From: Euhalothece natronophila Z-M001
GTDB lineage: Bacteria > Cyanobacteriota > Cyanobacteriia > Cyanobacteriales > Rubidibacteraceae
Direction: 5' to 3'
Assembly (NCBI RefSeq): GCF_007904085.1
Contig: NZ_CP042326.1
Span: 1,612,001-1,676,000 of the forward strand
Length of the DNA: 64,000 nt
The notes under the pieces are model-generated. The model was not told the origin of the DNA. It did no database searches and saw only the letters and a list, made by a program, of their open reading frames with translations. Position numbers and translations under genes: made by a program. Below, in pieces: positions 1-8,056 of the stretch (position 1 is the first letter of the stretch; each line of letters opens with the position of its first letter).

Positions 1-607
1 CAATTTGTTCATGAACTGCTGTCATCTGACGCTGAAAAAATGACCGTTTTACTAAGTCACAATAGATGAAGTGATGAGGGAACAATTCGCCAAGCGTTTC
101 TAATAACTCCCAGCGTTGTCTTTGAGTTAAATACATCAAGACTCCCTCCAAGATCACATGAGTGGTCTCGGGTTGAGAAAAAGAGGATAAGTGATCCTTG
201 AGAGATTCCTTAGCAAAATCAATGGGAATTCGTACCAGCGAGTTAGGAGACTGATGGGAAGGGAGATGACGCTCTTTTTCAGCAAGAATTGCTGGTTCAT
301 CAACTTCCAGCCAATTCCCTCCTGAGAGACGAAAAGCGCGGGTATCAAACCCAGCTCCCATGACAACGACTTTCGCCTTAGAGTCTTTTTGTAACGCTTT
401 CCGAATTAAGTCATCAATGATTGCATGCCTTCCCGCTGTACTAAAGTTCGGTCGGTTAAGTGATGCAAATTGCTTCCAAATTTCCTTAGCTTCATCAGTC
501 ATCAAGGAGGGGGCTAGCCAATCATTACACACTGGTTCACCCTGTTGAGCATCCCAAGCACGAACCCCTAACGGATAATAGGCAGTTTTAGTTACTTGAT
601 TATCCAT
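1..607 (-). CDS. class I SAM-dependent methyltransferase, LCMT/PPM1-like (partial, C-terminus off the left edge)
   Basis: The frame is open from an ATG at 605-607 to the window edge (202 codons), so only the N-terminal part is seen. The SAM-binding loop reads GAGFDTR at residues 84-90, followed by an acidic strand end EVDEP (101-105) and ILEGVLMYL (152-160). This order is typical of the leucine carboxyl methyltransferase-like family often annotated as putative S-adenosyl-L-methionine-dependent methyltransferase (TIGR00027-like). These are cytosolic O-methyltransferases, mostly of unknown substrate. The next gene downstream is outside the window. The family call is good; the substrate is unknown. 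Confidence 0.8.
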   Translation of the reverse strand, partial: MDNQVTKTAYYPLGVRAWDAQQGEPVCNDWLAPSLMTDEAKEIWKQFASLNRPNFSTAGRHAIIDDLIRKALQKDSKAKVVVMGAGFDTRAFRLSGGNWLEVDEPAILAEKERHLPSHQSPNSLVRIPIDFAKESLKDHLSSFSQPETTHVILEGVLMYLTQRQRWELLETLGELFPHHFIYCDLVKRSFFQRQMTAVHEQI

Positions 608-772
608 AAAAAGTCATCTAATTTCCTCATACATATTTTAGAAAACTTTAACCTAATTTTCTAAAACGTAATTAATTTAGGTGATGTATTAATCCGTATG
701 CTAAATGCTTAAGATGAAGATTGGCTCTGACAAAAAGTAGTGTCACTGGTACAATTCCAAAGTAGAACTTAG

Positions 773-1900
773 CTAGATTAATCCTCTTTTTCTAAGAGAG
801 CCATTGGCTTGTTCACGTACATATTTATCTTGATCCTGAGCAAGTAGTTGAAGGGTGGGAGAGGGAGTATTGGGGTTAGAGGCAACTTTTTGGCGTACCA
901 ATCTATCTTGATCCCGAGCAAGTGGTGGGAGCAAGTTAAAAGAACTGTTAGGGTCAGATGCGATTTCTTTGTGTACCTTCAAAACAAACTCATTGATTTG
1001 TTCTTTTAACCATTTTCGTTCTGAATAGGGTCGATTGATGGCTATAGCGTAGTGTTTCATTTCCTTAGATAAGTCTAACCAAGATTTGGGAAAATATGGA
1101 GTAAATTCAAAAGGTAAGAACTCGTTGTCTGTTTTGTAAAAGGTAGAAAAATACGAATCAGACATTTCTTCTGTGTTATGAATGTTTTTTAATTCTGCTG
1201 TTTTACCGTAATCAAATTTCTCGTATTTTAGTTTCCATAGCAGTTTCCATTGGGTTTTTAGGGTAAAATTTTTCTCGTTAACACTTAACGTGGTTCCCCT
1301 GAATATATTTTTGATTCCTTTGACAATTAGTGTAATTCCAGAACGTCCTACTATCAGAAATAGCATCCAAAATAGGAAATCAGTATCCATCCAATCGATA
1401 AGCTCAATAAGTATTATTAGACATAGCCCAATAATAGGATATGCTAATCCTAATCCAATTTGAAGAAGATTTAATTTAGTTAATCCCGGTGCTGGAACAA
1501 TGATTTCTAAAGAGTTTTCAGTACGTTTTAAGCTAATATTGCTATTTGGCGGTTTAGTAGTTTTCTGATTGATTTCGGCTTCGACATTAGTTTTGATGTC
1601 AGGTTCTTGTTGTAGGAACACTTTGAAAGGGATCTGGCTCAGACCCATTTGCTCGAAAAGGTTTAACTTTGGATACGCCTTGAAGACTACCGTTTTGTCA
1701 GGGGTATAGTCGTTCAGGCTTAAATGTGGCGTTGTTTGACCGCCCTCTATCTTACCCCAAATCTCACGACCGATTTCCGGCACTTCAAAGACAATCGTTT
1801 CCCCCTGCTTAATTTTTCCCAAGTGAATCTCATCAACGAAGATTTCAAGTGCTCTAATTCCGTAGTCACTGTTCTGCCATTCTACTTTGATTTCTTTCAT
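773..1900 (-). CDS. hypothetical membrane protein with C-terminal leucine-rich-variant/HEAT-like repeats
   Basis: The protein has 375 residues and I do not recognise it as a whole. Residues 1-75 look like a beta-rich cytosolic domain. Two hydrophobic segments lie at about 147-168 and 175-195, forming a membrane hairpin. The region 200-300 is soluble and aromatic-rich. The last 60 residues hold two tandem repeats (LARDQDRLVRQKVASNPNTP, then LLAQDQDKYVREQA) of the leucine-rich-variant type, which in other proteins form a small alpha/3-10 solenoid for protein contacts. It starts at ATG 1898-1900. It stands alone on the minus strand with loose spacing to both sides. A membrane-anchored protein-interaction role is only inferred. 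Confidence 0.6.
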   Translation of the reverse strand: MKEIKVEWQNSDYGIRALEIFVDEIHLGKIKQGETIVFEVPEIGREIWGKIEGGQTTPHLSLNDYTPDKTVVFKAYPKLNLFEQMGLSQIPFKVFLQQEPDIKTNVEAEINQKTTKPPNSNISLKRTENSLEIIVPAPGLTKLNLLQIGLGLAYPIIGLCLIILIELIDWMDTDFLFWMLFLIVGRSGITLIVKGIKNIFRGTTLSVNEKNFTLKTQWKLLWKLKYEKFDYGKTAELKNIHNTEEMSDSYFSTFYKTDNEFLPFEFTPYFPKSWLDLSKEMKHYAIAINRPYSERKWLKEQINEFVLKVHKEIASDPNSSFNLLPPLARDQDRLVRQKVASNPNTPSPTLQLLAQDQDKYVREQANGSLRKRGLI

Positions 1901-2047
1901 AGCACTGATTATTTGTATGCAAGATTTTGGCGAAGATGAACCTGCTAAAGTAGAAATAAATCGTAATGGAATTAACTGTAAAATGGGTCAAGAAAGATAG
2001 TAAAAGAAAGTAAGAAGCGAATAGTAAAGTGTTTAAACCATTAATCA

Positions 2048-2188
2048 CTATTTAATTAATTCAATGATGGGTTCTATCAATGGCTCTCTTATGACACCAT
2101 AAGACAGAAAAAGTCCCAGAGCCATAAGTGGAAATCCAATTAAATAACTGACTAAACGATAATCTTCTTTAATTTTAATTTTTTTTTT
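2048..2188 (-). other. frameshift extension of the 2152-2610 gene: second membrane helix in the alternative frame
   Basis: If one A is gained, or the reader slips by -1, on the ten-A run, translation goes on as KIKIKEDYRLVSYLIGF and then PLMALGLFLSYGV, ending EPIIELIK with a TAG at 2048-2050. This gives a roughly 187-residue protein with a membrane helix at each end. The hydrophobic helix and orderly end argue that this frame was or is translated. A run of ten A is long enough for polymerase slippage as well as for mutation or sequencing error. The sequence cannot tell programmed recoding from a disabling indel. Confidence 0.5.
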
Positions 2189-2610
2189 CGATTTGGATCT
2201 TTAACAAATTTATTAATTTTTCTTATTTTAATCTTTTTACATAAAATCGTAAAAAGATAATGAATGTGTGTCACATTAATATCTATCATTGGTATTTTTT
2301 CATCATTAGTAATTAACATAATTTGATACCCATCACCATACGATATAAGTGGTTCTCCATCATAATTTGGATTTGGTGTGGCGCTTGAGCGATAGTCCAA
2401 TTCCGCACCTTGAAGATTTTTAATTTCCTCGACATTTCTAAAAAATAATCCTGCTTTTTTAAGTTCGCAATAAATTCCAGATGAAGGAGTACGATGACAC
2501 TTTAAAATAGAGACTCTGCCACCTAAATATACAACAGCAAATCCAATTATTGTTGGTATCGAGCATAATAGGAAAAGCAATAAACTCCAAAAAAAACCAC
2601 TTATATCCAT
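2152..2610 (-). CDS. hypothetical membrane protein, apparently truncated at an A10 run
   Basis: The 152-residue frame starts with a membrane segment (residues about 7-30, ending in VVYLGG). It continues as a soluble domain with a DINVTHIHYLF stretch and ends in a lysine-rich tail. I do not recognise the family. The tail is produced by reading straight through ten A residues (T10 at 2179-2188 on the plus strand). In the other frame the sequence continues as a plausible second membrane helix down to 2048 (separate entry), so the annotated C-terminus may be artificial. The neighbours are an LRV-repeat membrane protein and a partition-type pair. It is probably accessory DNA of unknown function. 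Confidence 0.55.
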   Translation of the reverse strand: MDISGFFWSLLLFLLCSIPTIIGFAVVYLGGRVSILKCHRTPSSGIYCELKKAGLFFRNVEEIKNLQGAELDYRSSATPNPNYDGEPLISYGDGYQIMLITNDEKIPMIDINVTHIHYLFTILCKKIKIRKINKFVKDPNRKKKLKLKKIIV

Positions 2611-2789
2611 TTATTATATAATTGATAACTTTTACTATAAATATAATAAATTATGGAGATTTACATTTAACTAAATGTTTAAGAAATATTTAACCGATGG
2701 TTCTAATTGATTTCAATCAGAATTAGAGTCAAAATTATCAAAGTAAAGAAGAGTTCCTATGGGTGAAACAAGTCGTAAAACGTAACCCT

Positions 2790-3113
2790 TCACCTCTCCA
2801 AATCTTTGCCTGCTTTGGTTGGTGCAATTTCTGGTTTTTTATATTTAGCAAACAAGTCGTTTAAAGCCTCAGCAATTAAATTGTGCATTGTTGTATCTTC
2901 CTGTACCGCTAAAATTTTTAACTGATCCCGAACTTCCTTGGGAAAATGTCCTGTAATGGGGCGTGTATTTTGACGACTGGGGGGGACAGTGGAAGAGTTG
3001 CCAGAATTTTTGTCACCTGATGGTTGTAGGTTAGCACTTTCTTGACGATATCGTGTGCTATGGCTAGTATCAGCCAAGGCATTTGAAAGATCAGGTTTTT
3101 TCTTTTGGCTCAT
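2790..3113 (-). CDS. ribbon-helix-helix protein, partition/antitoxin-like partner of ParA
   Basis: The protein has 107 residues. Residues 1-50 are polar and low-complexity (many S, N, Q, P), probably a flexible arm. Residues about 54-95 form a ribbon-helix-helix: a short strand (GHFPKEV), then two helices around DQLKILAVQEDTTMHNLIAE. It lies 36 bp downstream of the ParA gene on the same strand. Small RHH proteins with floppy arms pair with ParA ATPases in plasmid partition (the ParG/omega type), bind operator-centromere repeats and repress their own promoter. That role is inferred from the pairing. An antitoxin function is possible, but no toxin gene is adjacent. Confidence 0.7.
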   Translation of the reverse strand: MSQKKKPDLSNALADTSHSTRYRQESANLQPSGDKNSGNSSTVPPSRQNTRPITGHFPKEVRDQLKILAVQEDTTMHNLIAEALNDLFAKYKKPEIAPTKAGKDLER

Positions 3114-3149
3114 AATTAGAATTTACTACAATTTTACTTATCTACAATC

Positions 3150-3773
3150 TTACTTATTTACATTATGACAAATAGACTTGTATACATTTAGAATTTCTTC
3201 AGCCGCTTTGCCCTGTGGCTCGTACTCCAAAGCTGTCAGTCCTAACGCTCCAGCATCTCCAAAAGCTGCGCGACTACCCAATTGAGCAGAAGCAACTGTC
3301 AAACCGATTTGTTGGATCGCCCGTTTCGCTTGCTCATGCCGAGTCCCCCGTGAAGGAACAGCATTTAAGACAACCAATGTTGATTGATTTCCTGCGTATT
3401 GGATAAGCTCCTGAGTATTACGAAGAGTTTCTAAATCATAAATTTGCGGTCGGCATGGAATAATAATCAAGTCAGCCACTTTCGCAGCCGCAAGGGAAGC
3501 CTGCTCCGAACGCGGTGGCGTATCCAAAATAATTAAATCTACGCCCTCTTTTTCGGCGCGTTCGATCGCCTTATTAAGTCGAGCGGGTTGCACATCCACA
3601 ATGACAGGTCGATCAACTTCACGTCGATCTCCCCAATTACAGGCAGTAGCTTGTGGATCAAGGTCGTAAATAACAGTGGTCTCTCCAGCTTGTTCAGCAG
3701 CAACAGCAAGGGATAAAGCTAAAGTAGTTTTACCTGCGCCACCCTTTTGAGTAATTAGGGCAATTTTTTTCAT
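3150..3773 (-). CDS. parA: ParA/Soj-family partition ATPase
   Basis: The 207-residue protein has a deviant Walker A box KGGAGKTT at residues 10-17, an early DLDPQATAC motif and a Walker B-like LIILDTPPR near residue 85. This is the short ParA form without an N-terminal HTH, as found on plasmids (ParF/delta type), so its partner rather than ParA itself would bind DNA. ParA dimerises on ATP and moves partner-bound DNA. It starts at ATG 3771-3773 and leads a two-gene operon with the RHH gene. The 130 bp upstream hold repeated TACATGTA boxes. It may be a remnant of an integrated plasmid or a chromosomal orphan. Confidence 0.88.
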   Translation of the reverse strand: MKKIALITQKGGAGKTTLALSLAVAAEQAGETTVIYDLDPQATACNWGDRREVDRPVIVDVQPARLNKAIERAEKEGVDLIILDTPPRSEQASLAAAKVADLIIIPCRPQIYDLETLRNTQELIQYAGNQSTLVVLNAVPSRGTRHEQAKRAIQQIGLTVASAQLGSRAAFGDAGALGLTALEYEPQGKAAEEILNVYKSICHNVNK

Positions 3774-3782
3774 AGCTAAATA

Positions 3783-3905
3783 TATACATGTATAAATGTC
3801 TAACTATAGACTCTTTTTTCGAGTCATCCACTGACGCTTCTATTATAGACATGTAGAATAGAATAAAAATCTATATTAAGACTGTGCTATATGTATACAT
3901 GTAGA
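3783..3905. promoter_or_regulatory. repeated ACATGTA boxes upstream of parA (candidate operator/centromere)
   Basis: Three related boxes lie upstream of parA: a perfect palindrome TATACATGTATA at 3783-3794, ATAGACATGTAGAA at 3845-3858, and TATACATGTAGA at 3894-3905. A looser TGTCTAACTATAGAC lies between the first two. Iterated short palindromes next to a ParA/RHH pair are typical of partition sites and of autorepression operators. That role is inferred from position and repetition. The boxes also run into the start of the small interrupted ORF on the plus strand. Confidence 0.5.
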
Positions 3906-3926
3906 AAAATTGCCACGGAGGTAGCA

Positions 3927-4091
3927 GTGGTTCAATTAAAAAAGTGGAAAATGATTGGGTAACTGGGGGTTCTACCAACTTATGAAAACAAGAGTATTGC
4001 AGAACTCCGAGATGCAGAAGCAAAACGAGAAGAAAAAATTGCGGCGATTATGTCGTCACGACAGAACGCTAACTTTGCCCAAGATGAATAG
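3927..4091 (+). pseudogene. small gene with one in-frame stop, divergent from parA
   Basis: A GTG at 3927 is preceded by GGAGG (3917-3921) at 5-nt spacing; an in-frame ATG also exists at 3891. The frame reads VVQLKKWKMIG, meets a TAA at 3960-3962, and then continues in the same frame as LGVLPTYENKSIAELRDAEA to a TAG ending at 4091. The second half is a charged helix. A single C-to-T change (CAA to TAA) would explain the stop. The full product would be about 54 residues. It faces away from parA and shares its control region, so it may once have belonged to the same plasmid module. The family is unknown. Confidence 0.4.
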
Positions 4092-4178
4092 ATTTTGTCT
4101 TTAAACAATGGTGATGGCTCTTGTCATTCAAGGGTCATCTTTACTCTTAAGTATTAGATACTCAAGCTGAGGATTATT

Positions 4179-5135
4179 ATGTACCGTAAAATTCTAGTCC
4201 CTCTCGATGGCTCAGAAGCTGCCGAAGCCATTATTCCCCATGTGGCAAATTTAGCTAAATATGATGGGGCTCAGGTTATTTTTGCCCAAGTAATTGAACC
4301 AGCAACTCGTAGTGGCATTATTAATATTGAGCAAGATCAAGAGGTCACCTTTAAGCCTCAAAAAATTGATGAAGCGAAGAACTATTTAACTCGCTGGCAA
4401 GAACAGTTTGCTCAGGACGGCTTATCAGCAGACATTCTCCTACTACGAGGGGTTGCTGTTGATGCCATTCTCCATGCCATTGAGCAGATGGATATTGATG
4501 TCTTGGCTTTTACTAGTCAAGGGCGTTCAGGGCTGAAAAAAGCCATTTATGGGAGTGTTAGTGCAGCGCTTCTTAATCGCGCACCTTGCCCAATGTTAGT
4601 GGCAGATTCTAAAACGAAGGTGAGCTTAAAAACCAATAATCGGATTTTAGTCCCTCTCGATGGCTCTAAAGAATCAGAGAAAATTCTGTCTCATGTTCAA
4701 CATATTGCCCAGTTGTATGAGGCAAAGTTAATTTTGGTGAGAGTTGTCCGAAGTGCCAGCTATAAAGCAGCGTTTGTTAATTTAGACAAGGAAATTAAGG
4801 AGGAAGTTGTTCCTGAACATTTATTAAGTCAGCTTGGGAAGCATCAGGAACTAGAAAAAATTAAGGAAGCGAAAAAGTATTTATTAAATTGGAAAAGTCA
4901 ATTCCAAGAGCAGGGAATTGATGTGGAGGTGAACTTGTTATATGGTCAGCCCATTGATAGTATTTTGGCTGTTGCCGAAAGAAGTGAGGCTGATTTAGTT
5001 GCCATGACCAGCCAAGCTAAAGCCGGGTTAGATGAATTTTTATATGGTAGTGTTGCTTCTGGCTTATTAAATCGTTTAGGTCGTCCCATGTTTATTATTC
5101 ATGAAGGTAAGATTCCTGTGAGGAATTTTGCCTAG
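4179..5135 (+). CDS. universal stress protein with two UspA domains
   Basis: The 318-residue protein is a tandem of two UspA folds, about 1-145 and 153-312. Both begin with the same strand (KILVPLDGSEA and RILVPLDGSKE). Both end with the nucleotide-loop type signature, a serine/threonine-glutamine stretch followed by G-rich turns: SQGRSGLKKAIYGSV in the first and SQAKAGLDEFLYGSV in the second. UspA tandems are cytosolic, often ATP-binding, proteins induced by stress. The gene is monocistronic, starts at ATG 4179 and ends 30 bp before a strong bidirectional terminator. A second two-domain Usp lies at 34277-35128. Confidence 0.9.
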   Translation: MYRKILVPLDGSEAAEAIIPHVANLAKYDGAQVIFAQVIEPATRSGIINIEQDQEVTFKPQKIDEAKNYLTRWQEQFAQDGLSADILLLRGVAVDAILHAIEQMDIDVLAFTSQGRSGLKKAIYGSVSAALLNRAPCPMLVADSKTKVSLKTNNRILVPLDGSKESEKILSHVQHIAQLYEAKLILVRVVRSASYKAAFVNLDKEIKEEVVPEHLLSQLGKHQELEKIKEAKKYLLNWKSQFQEQGIDVEVNLLYGQPIDSILAVAERSEADLVAMTSQAKAGLDEFLYGSVASGLLNRLGRPMFIIHEGKIPVRNFA

Positions 5136-5164
5136 CCCAGAGGTTTTTGTAATTACTTTGTTAC

Positions 5165-5200
5165 CCCCCATTATCACTTTTATGAATGGGGGAATTTTTA
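5165..5200. terminator. bidirectional intrinsic terminator between usp and argG
   Basis: The stem CCCCCATT (5165-5172) pairs with AATGGGGG (5185-5192), followed by AATTTTTATTTTT on the plus strand. It lies between convergent genes. The minus-strand reading has a weaker U-tract, so it serves chiefly the usp gene. Confidence 0.8.
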
Positions 5201-5225
5201 TTTTTGAGTTAGTTTAAAGCGAGGC

Positions 5226-6428
5226 TCATTTTTTGTTGAATTTTGACCACACTTTAGTGGGTAATCCCCAAACATAGATAAATCCTTCGGCAGCCTTGTG
5301 ATCAAATTCATCTTGAGAACCATAAGTTGCTAAATCTTCGGCATATAAGGAATTTTCAGACTGACGACCCACAACCATGGCATTCCCTTTATAGAGTTTT
5401 AGGCGCACTGTTCCAGTAACACGCTCTTGAGTTTGCTGAATAAACCCTTCTAGAGCCTGTTTGAGAGGACTGTACCAAAGTCCACGATAAATGAGTTGAG
5501 CATAGGTTTCTTCGATACCTCGCTTGTATTGTGTTACATCAGCGGTGAGGGTTAAACTTTCTAGATCGCGATGAGCTAGAATTAACGCTAGCATAGCCGG
5601 TGCTTCGTAAATCTCTCGGGATTTAATGCCCACAACTCGGTTTTCCATCATGTCGATGCGACCAAAACCATGTTTGCCAATGTGTTCGTTGAGGGTTTCA
5701 ATGAGGGCAACAGGTTGGTAGTTAATGCCATTGACGGTTACAGGAATCCCTTTTTCAAAACCAATATCAATATATTCTGCTTCATTAGGAGTTTGCGCGA
5801 TCGCGCTAGTCATACTATAAACTTCTTCTGGTGGTTCTACCATCGGATCTTCGAGAGAGCCGGCTTCGATGCTGCGTCCTAGAATATTTTGATCGATACT
5901 GTAGGGAGAAGATTTTTTGACAGGGGCGGGCAGTCCAAATTTCTCCCCATACGCGATCGCGTCTTCCCGACTCATTCCCCATTCTCGGGCAGGCGCAAGA
6001 ATTTTCAAATCTGGATTTAACGCCATAATCGACACATCAAAGCGCACCTGATCATTACCTTTCCCAGTACAACCATGAGCAACTGCATCTGCTCCGTGTT
6101 TTTGGGCTGCTTCTACTAGCATTTGGCTAATTAAGGGGCGAGCGAGGGCTGTAGATAAGGGATACTGATTCTCATATAAGGCATTGGCTTGGATAGCAGG
6201 GAAGGCAAACTCAGTAATAAACCGTTCCACCCCATTTTCCACTAAGGAAATTGAAGCCCCTGCTGTCATTGCTTTTTCTTTAATCGGATTTAAGTCTTCT
6301 CCTTGCCCTAGATCTGCTGCTAGGGTGATCACTTCTTTTACGCCCCATTCTTGTTTTAGATAAGGAATACAAACCGAGGTATCTACGCCCCCGGAATAAG
6401 CTAAAACTACTTTATCTGCGCGACCCAT
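5226..6428 (-). CDS. argG: argininosuccinate synthase
   Basis: This enzyme joins citrulline and aspartate with ATP to argininosuccinate, the next-to-last step of arginine synthesis. From the ATG at 6426-6428 it has 400 residues, the normal family length. The open frame reaches back to 6482, but those 18 extra residues are hydrophobic and unlike the family. The N-type ATP pyrophosphatase P-loop is [10 protein letters not shown] at residues 9-18. [13 protein letters not shown] and [13 protein letters not shown] are the usual substrate-binding stretches. It stands alone on the minus strand. argD, for another arginine step, is 30 kb away. Confidence 0.96.
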   Translation of the reverse strand: MGRADKVVLAYSGGVDTSVCIPYLKQEWGVKEVITLAADLGQGEDLNPIKEKAMTAGASISLVENGVERFITEFAFPAIQANALYENQYPLSTALARPLISQMLVEAAQKHGADAVAHGCTGKGNDQVRFDVSIMALNPDLKILAPAREWGMSREDAIAYGEKFGLPAPVKKSSPYSIDQNILGRSIEAGSLEDPMVEPPEEVYSMTSAIAQTPNEAEYIDIGFEKGIPVTVNGINYQPVALIETLNEHIGKHGFGRIDMMENRVVGIKSREIYEAPAMLALILAHRDLESLTLTADVTQYKRGIEETYAQLIYRGLWYSPLKQALEGFIQQTQERVTGTVRLKLYKGNAMVVGRQSENSLYAEDLATYGSQDEFDHKAAEGFIYVWGLPTKVWSKFNKK

Positions 6429-6540
6429 ATTCATTATGCTAATAAACGACAAATTACTTAATATACAATGTACAATATACAAGACGCAATTTATATACTA
6501 ATATTTGCTGTTTTAAAAGCCTCAAATAAAAACGCTCTGT

Positions 6541-7188
6541 ATGATCAAAAAAATTGCTTTTTCCATTATTTGGCTTGGCTTTATTTCCTATGCCTTCCTT
6601 TTAGCCCCTCCTAATAATGCTAATACTTCAGAATTAATTGAAAAACTTATTAACTTTGAACTAGAAGGAATTAATCCTTTAATCGTAGCAATTTTTAATC
6701 TTATGGGAGTTTTACCTTTAATCTATGCTCCTTTATTAATCATTGATGGCAATGGGCAAAAATTACCCGCTTGGATCTTCACATTTATATCATTTGGAGT
6801 GGGAGCATTTGCAATTTTACCTTATCTTGCTTTTCGGGAACCAGACTTTAGTCAAGAAAAAACAAATTGGTTTATAAAAATTCTAGATTTTCGTTTGATC
6901 AATCTATTATTAGTAATTCTATTTGTCGTTATTTTTACTTCAGGAATTATAGAAGGAGACTGGAATGAGTTTGTAGTGCAGTGGCAAAACAGCCGTTTTA
7001 TTCACGTCATGAGTTTAGATTTTTGCCTATTAATTTTGCTATTTCCAGCACTGCTTCTAGATGATTTAGGTCGTCGCCAGATTAATCATTCGCTATTTTT
7101 TAAAACAATTATCTGGATTCCTTTGATTGGAACATTTCTCTATCTTTGCCTACGTCCTTCCCTTCCTGAAAAAATGAGCAGTGAGTGA
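6541..7188 (+). CDS. conserved cyanobacterial membrane protein of unknown function
   Basis: The 215-residue protein has about five to six membrane segments: residues about 4-22, 45-68, 74-95, 111-130, 149-170 and 180-200. Characteristic stretches are the loop ELEGINPLIVAIFNLMG and the polar turn DGNGQKLPAW between helices two and three. I recall this pattern from a family shared by cyanobacteria and plastids, without a known role. The gene diverges from argG, with about 110 bp between the two starts. It is probably in the thylakoid or plasma membrane. Confidence 0.65.
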   Translation: MIKKIAFSIIWLGFISYAFLLAPPNNANTSELIEKLINFELEGINPLIVAIFNLMGVLPLIYAPLLIIDGNGQKLPAWIFTFISFGVGAFAILPYLAFREPDFSQEKTNWFIKILDFRLINLLLVILFVVIFTSGIIEGDWNEFVVQWQNSRFIHVMSLDFCLLILLFPALLLDDLGRRQINHSLFFKTIIWIPLIGTFLYLCLRPSLPEKMSSE

Positions 7189-7373
7189 GGAATTAGATAC
7201 TAACGGAACTCTTGGAAACTCAGGAATAAAAGAGAGATGACAATTAGGGATAAGCATCACCTCGCGATCGCGTCGTCAACTGTCATAATAAATAATACGG
7301 TAAATCAAAAGTTAAAAATATTGTTACCATTTAGGGCTCAATTATAGATACTTGTGACTAGCATTATTATAAA

Positions 7374-8012
7374 ATGACGAAATTACAACAAAACAGAGAA
7401 CCCCTAGCGAATTTAATTCTTTATTATTTATTCAAATGGTCAGTAGTAAGTCCAGCCTTTAATCTTTATTATCGAGGGAAACTCTATGGACGAGAAAATG
7501 TCCCCAAAACAGGGGGATTAGTGGTAGTTAGTAATCATGCCAGTTTATGTGATCCGCCTTTGTTATCTTGTTGTGTCGGTCGTCCTGTTGCGTATATGGC
7601 AAAGGAAGAACTTTTTAATATTCCTATACTCAAACAAGGTATCTCCCTCTATGGGGCTTATCCTGTGAAGCGTTCTGCTGCAGATCGCAACGCCATTCGA
7701 GCAGCCCTCAAAACTTTAGAACAAGGGTGGGCTGCAGGAATCTTCCTTCAGGGAAGCCGCACTCCTGATGGACGGATAACAGACCCCAAGTTAGGAGCGG
7801 CGATGATTGCAACTAAAGCTAAAGTCCCCATTTTACCTGTTAGTTTGTGGGGAACGGAGAAAATTCCCCAAAAAGGAGTCCGTTTTCCAGCAATTACGGC
7901 TCGCATTGGTGAACCGATTTCTCCACCAGTCTCTAATAAACGGGAAGCCCTAGAAAGTGTTACCCAAAAATGTGCTGACGTTATTAATACGATGCATGCT
8001 CAAGGAAGATAG
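7374..8012 (+). CDS. plsC: 1-acyl-sn-glycerol-3-phosphate acyltransferase family protein
   Basis: The 212-residue, PlsC-like protein carries the catalytic motif NHASLCD (residues 54-60, the HX4D box), a P-loop-like KEELFNIP (77-84), and the third motif as FLQGSRTPDG (124-133). In most PlsC proteins the third motif is F-P-E-G-T-R; here Gln replaces Glu and Ser replaces Thr, so the substrate contacts may differ. The last motif VPILPVSLWG is normal. PlsC acylates lysophosphatidate to phosphatidate at the membrane. Assignment to the family is firm. Which acyltransferase paralogue this is, and its true substrate, are less sure. Confidence 0.85.
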   Translation: MTKLQQNREPLANLILYYLFKWSVVSPAFNLYYRGKLYGRENVPKTGGLVVVSNHASLCDPPLLSCCVGRPVAYMAKEELFNIPILKQGISLYGAYPVKRSAADRNAIRAALKTLEQGWAAGIFLQGSRTPDGRITDPKLGAAMIATKAKVPILPVSLWGTEKIPQKGVRFPAITARIGEPISPPVSNKREALESVTQKCADVINTMHAQGR

Positions 8013-8056
8013 TAGGGATAACTAATTGTACTCAAACTTCAAAAAATGCTTTGAAC

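Noticed and set aside
1866-2048. 60-residue hydrophobic minus-strand ORF just upstream of the LRV-repeat gene
   Set aside because: It overlaps the real start of that gene, has low-complexity composition, and no ribosome-binding site.
2702-2727. Imperfect palindrome TCTAATTGATTTC/AATCAGAATTAGA as a terminator
   Set aside because: The stem is bulged and no U-tract follows on either strand; kept out of the feature list.
3177-3195. A TTGTATACATTTAG box resembling the parA boxes inside the 3' end of parA
   Set aside because: It lies inside coding sequence of the ParA C-terminus, is only partly similar, and could be chance in AT-rich DNA.
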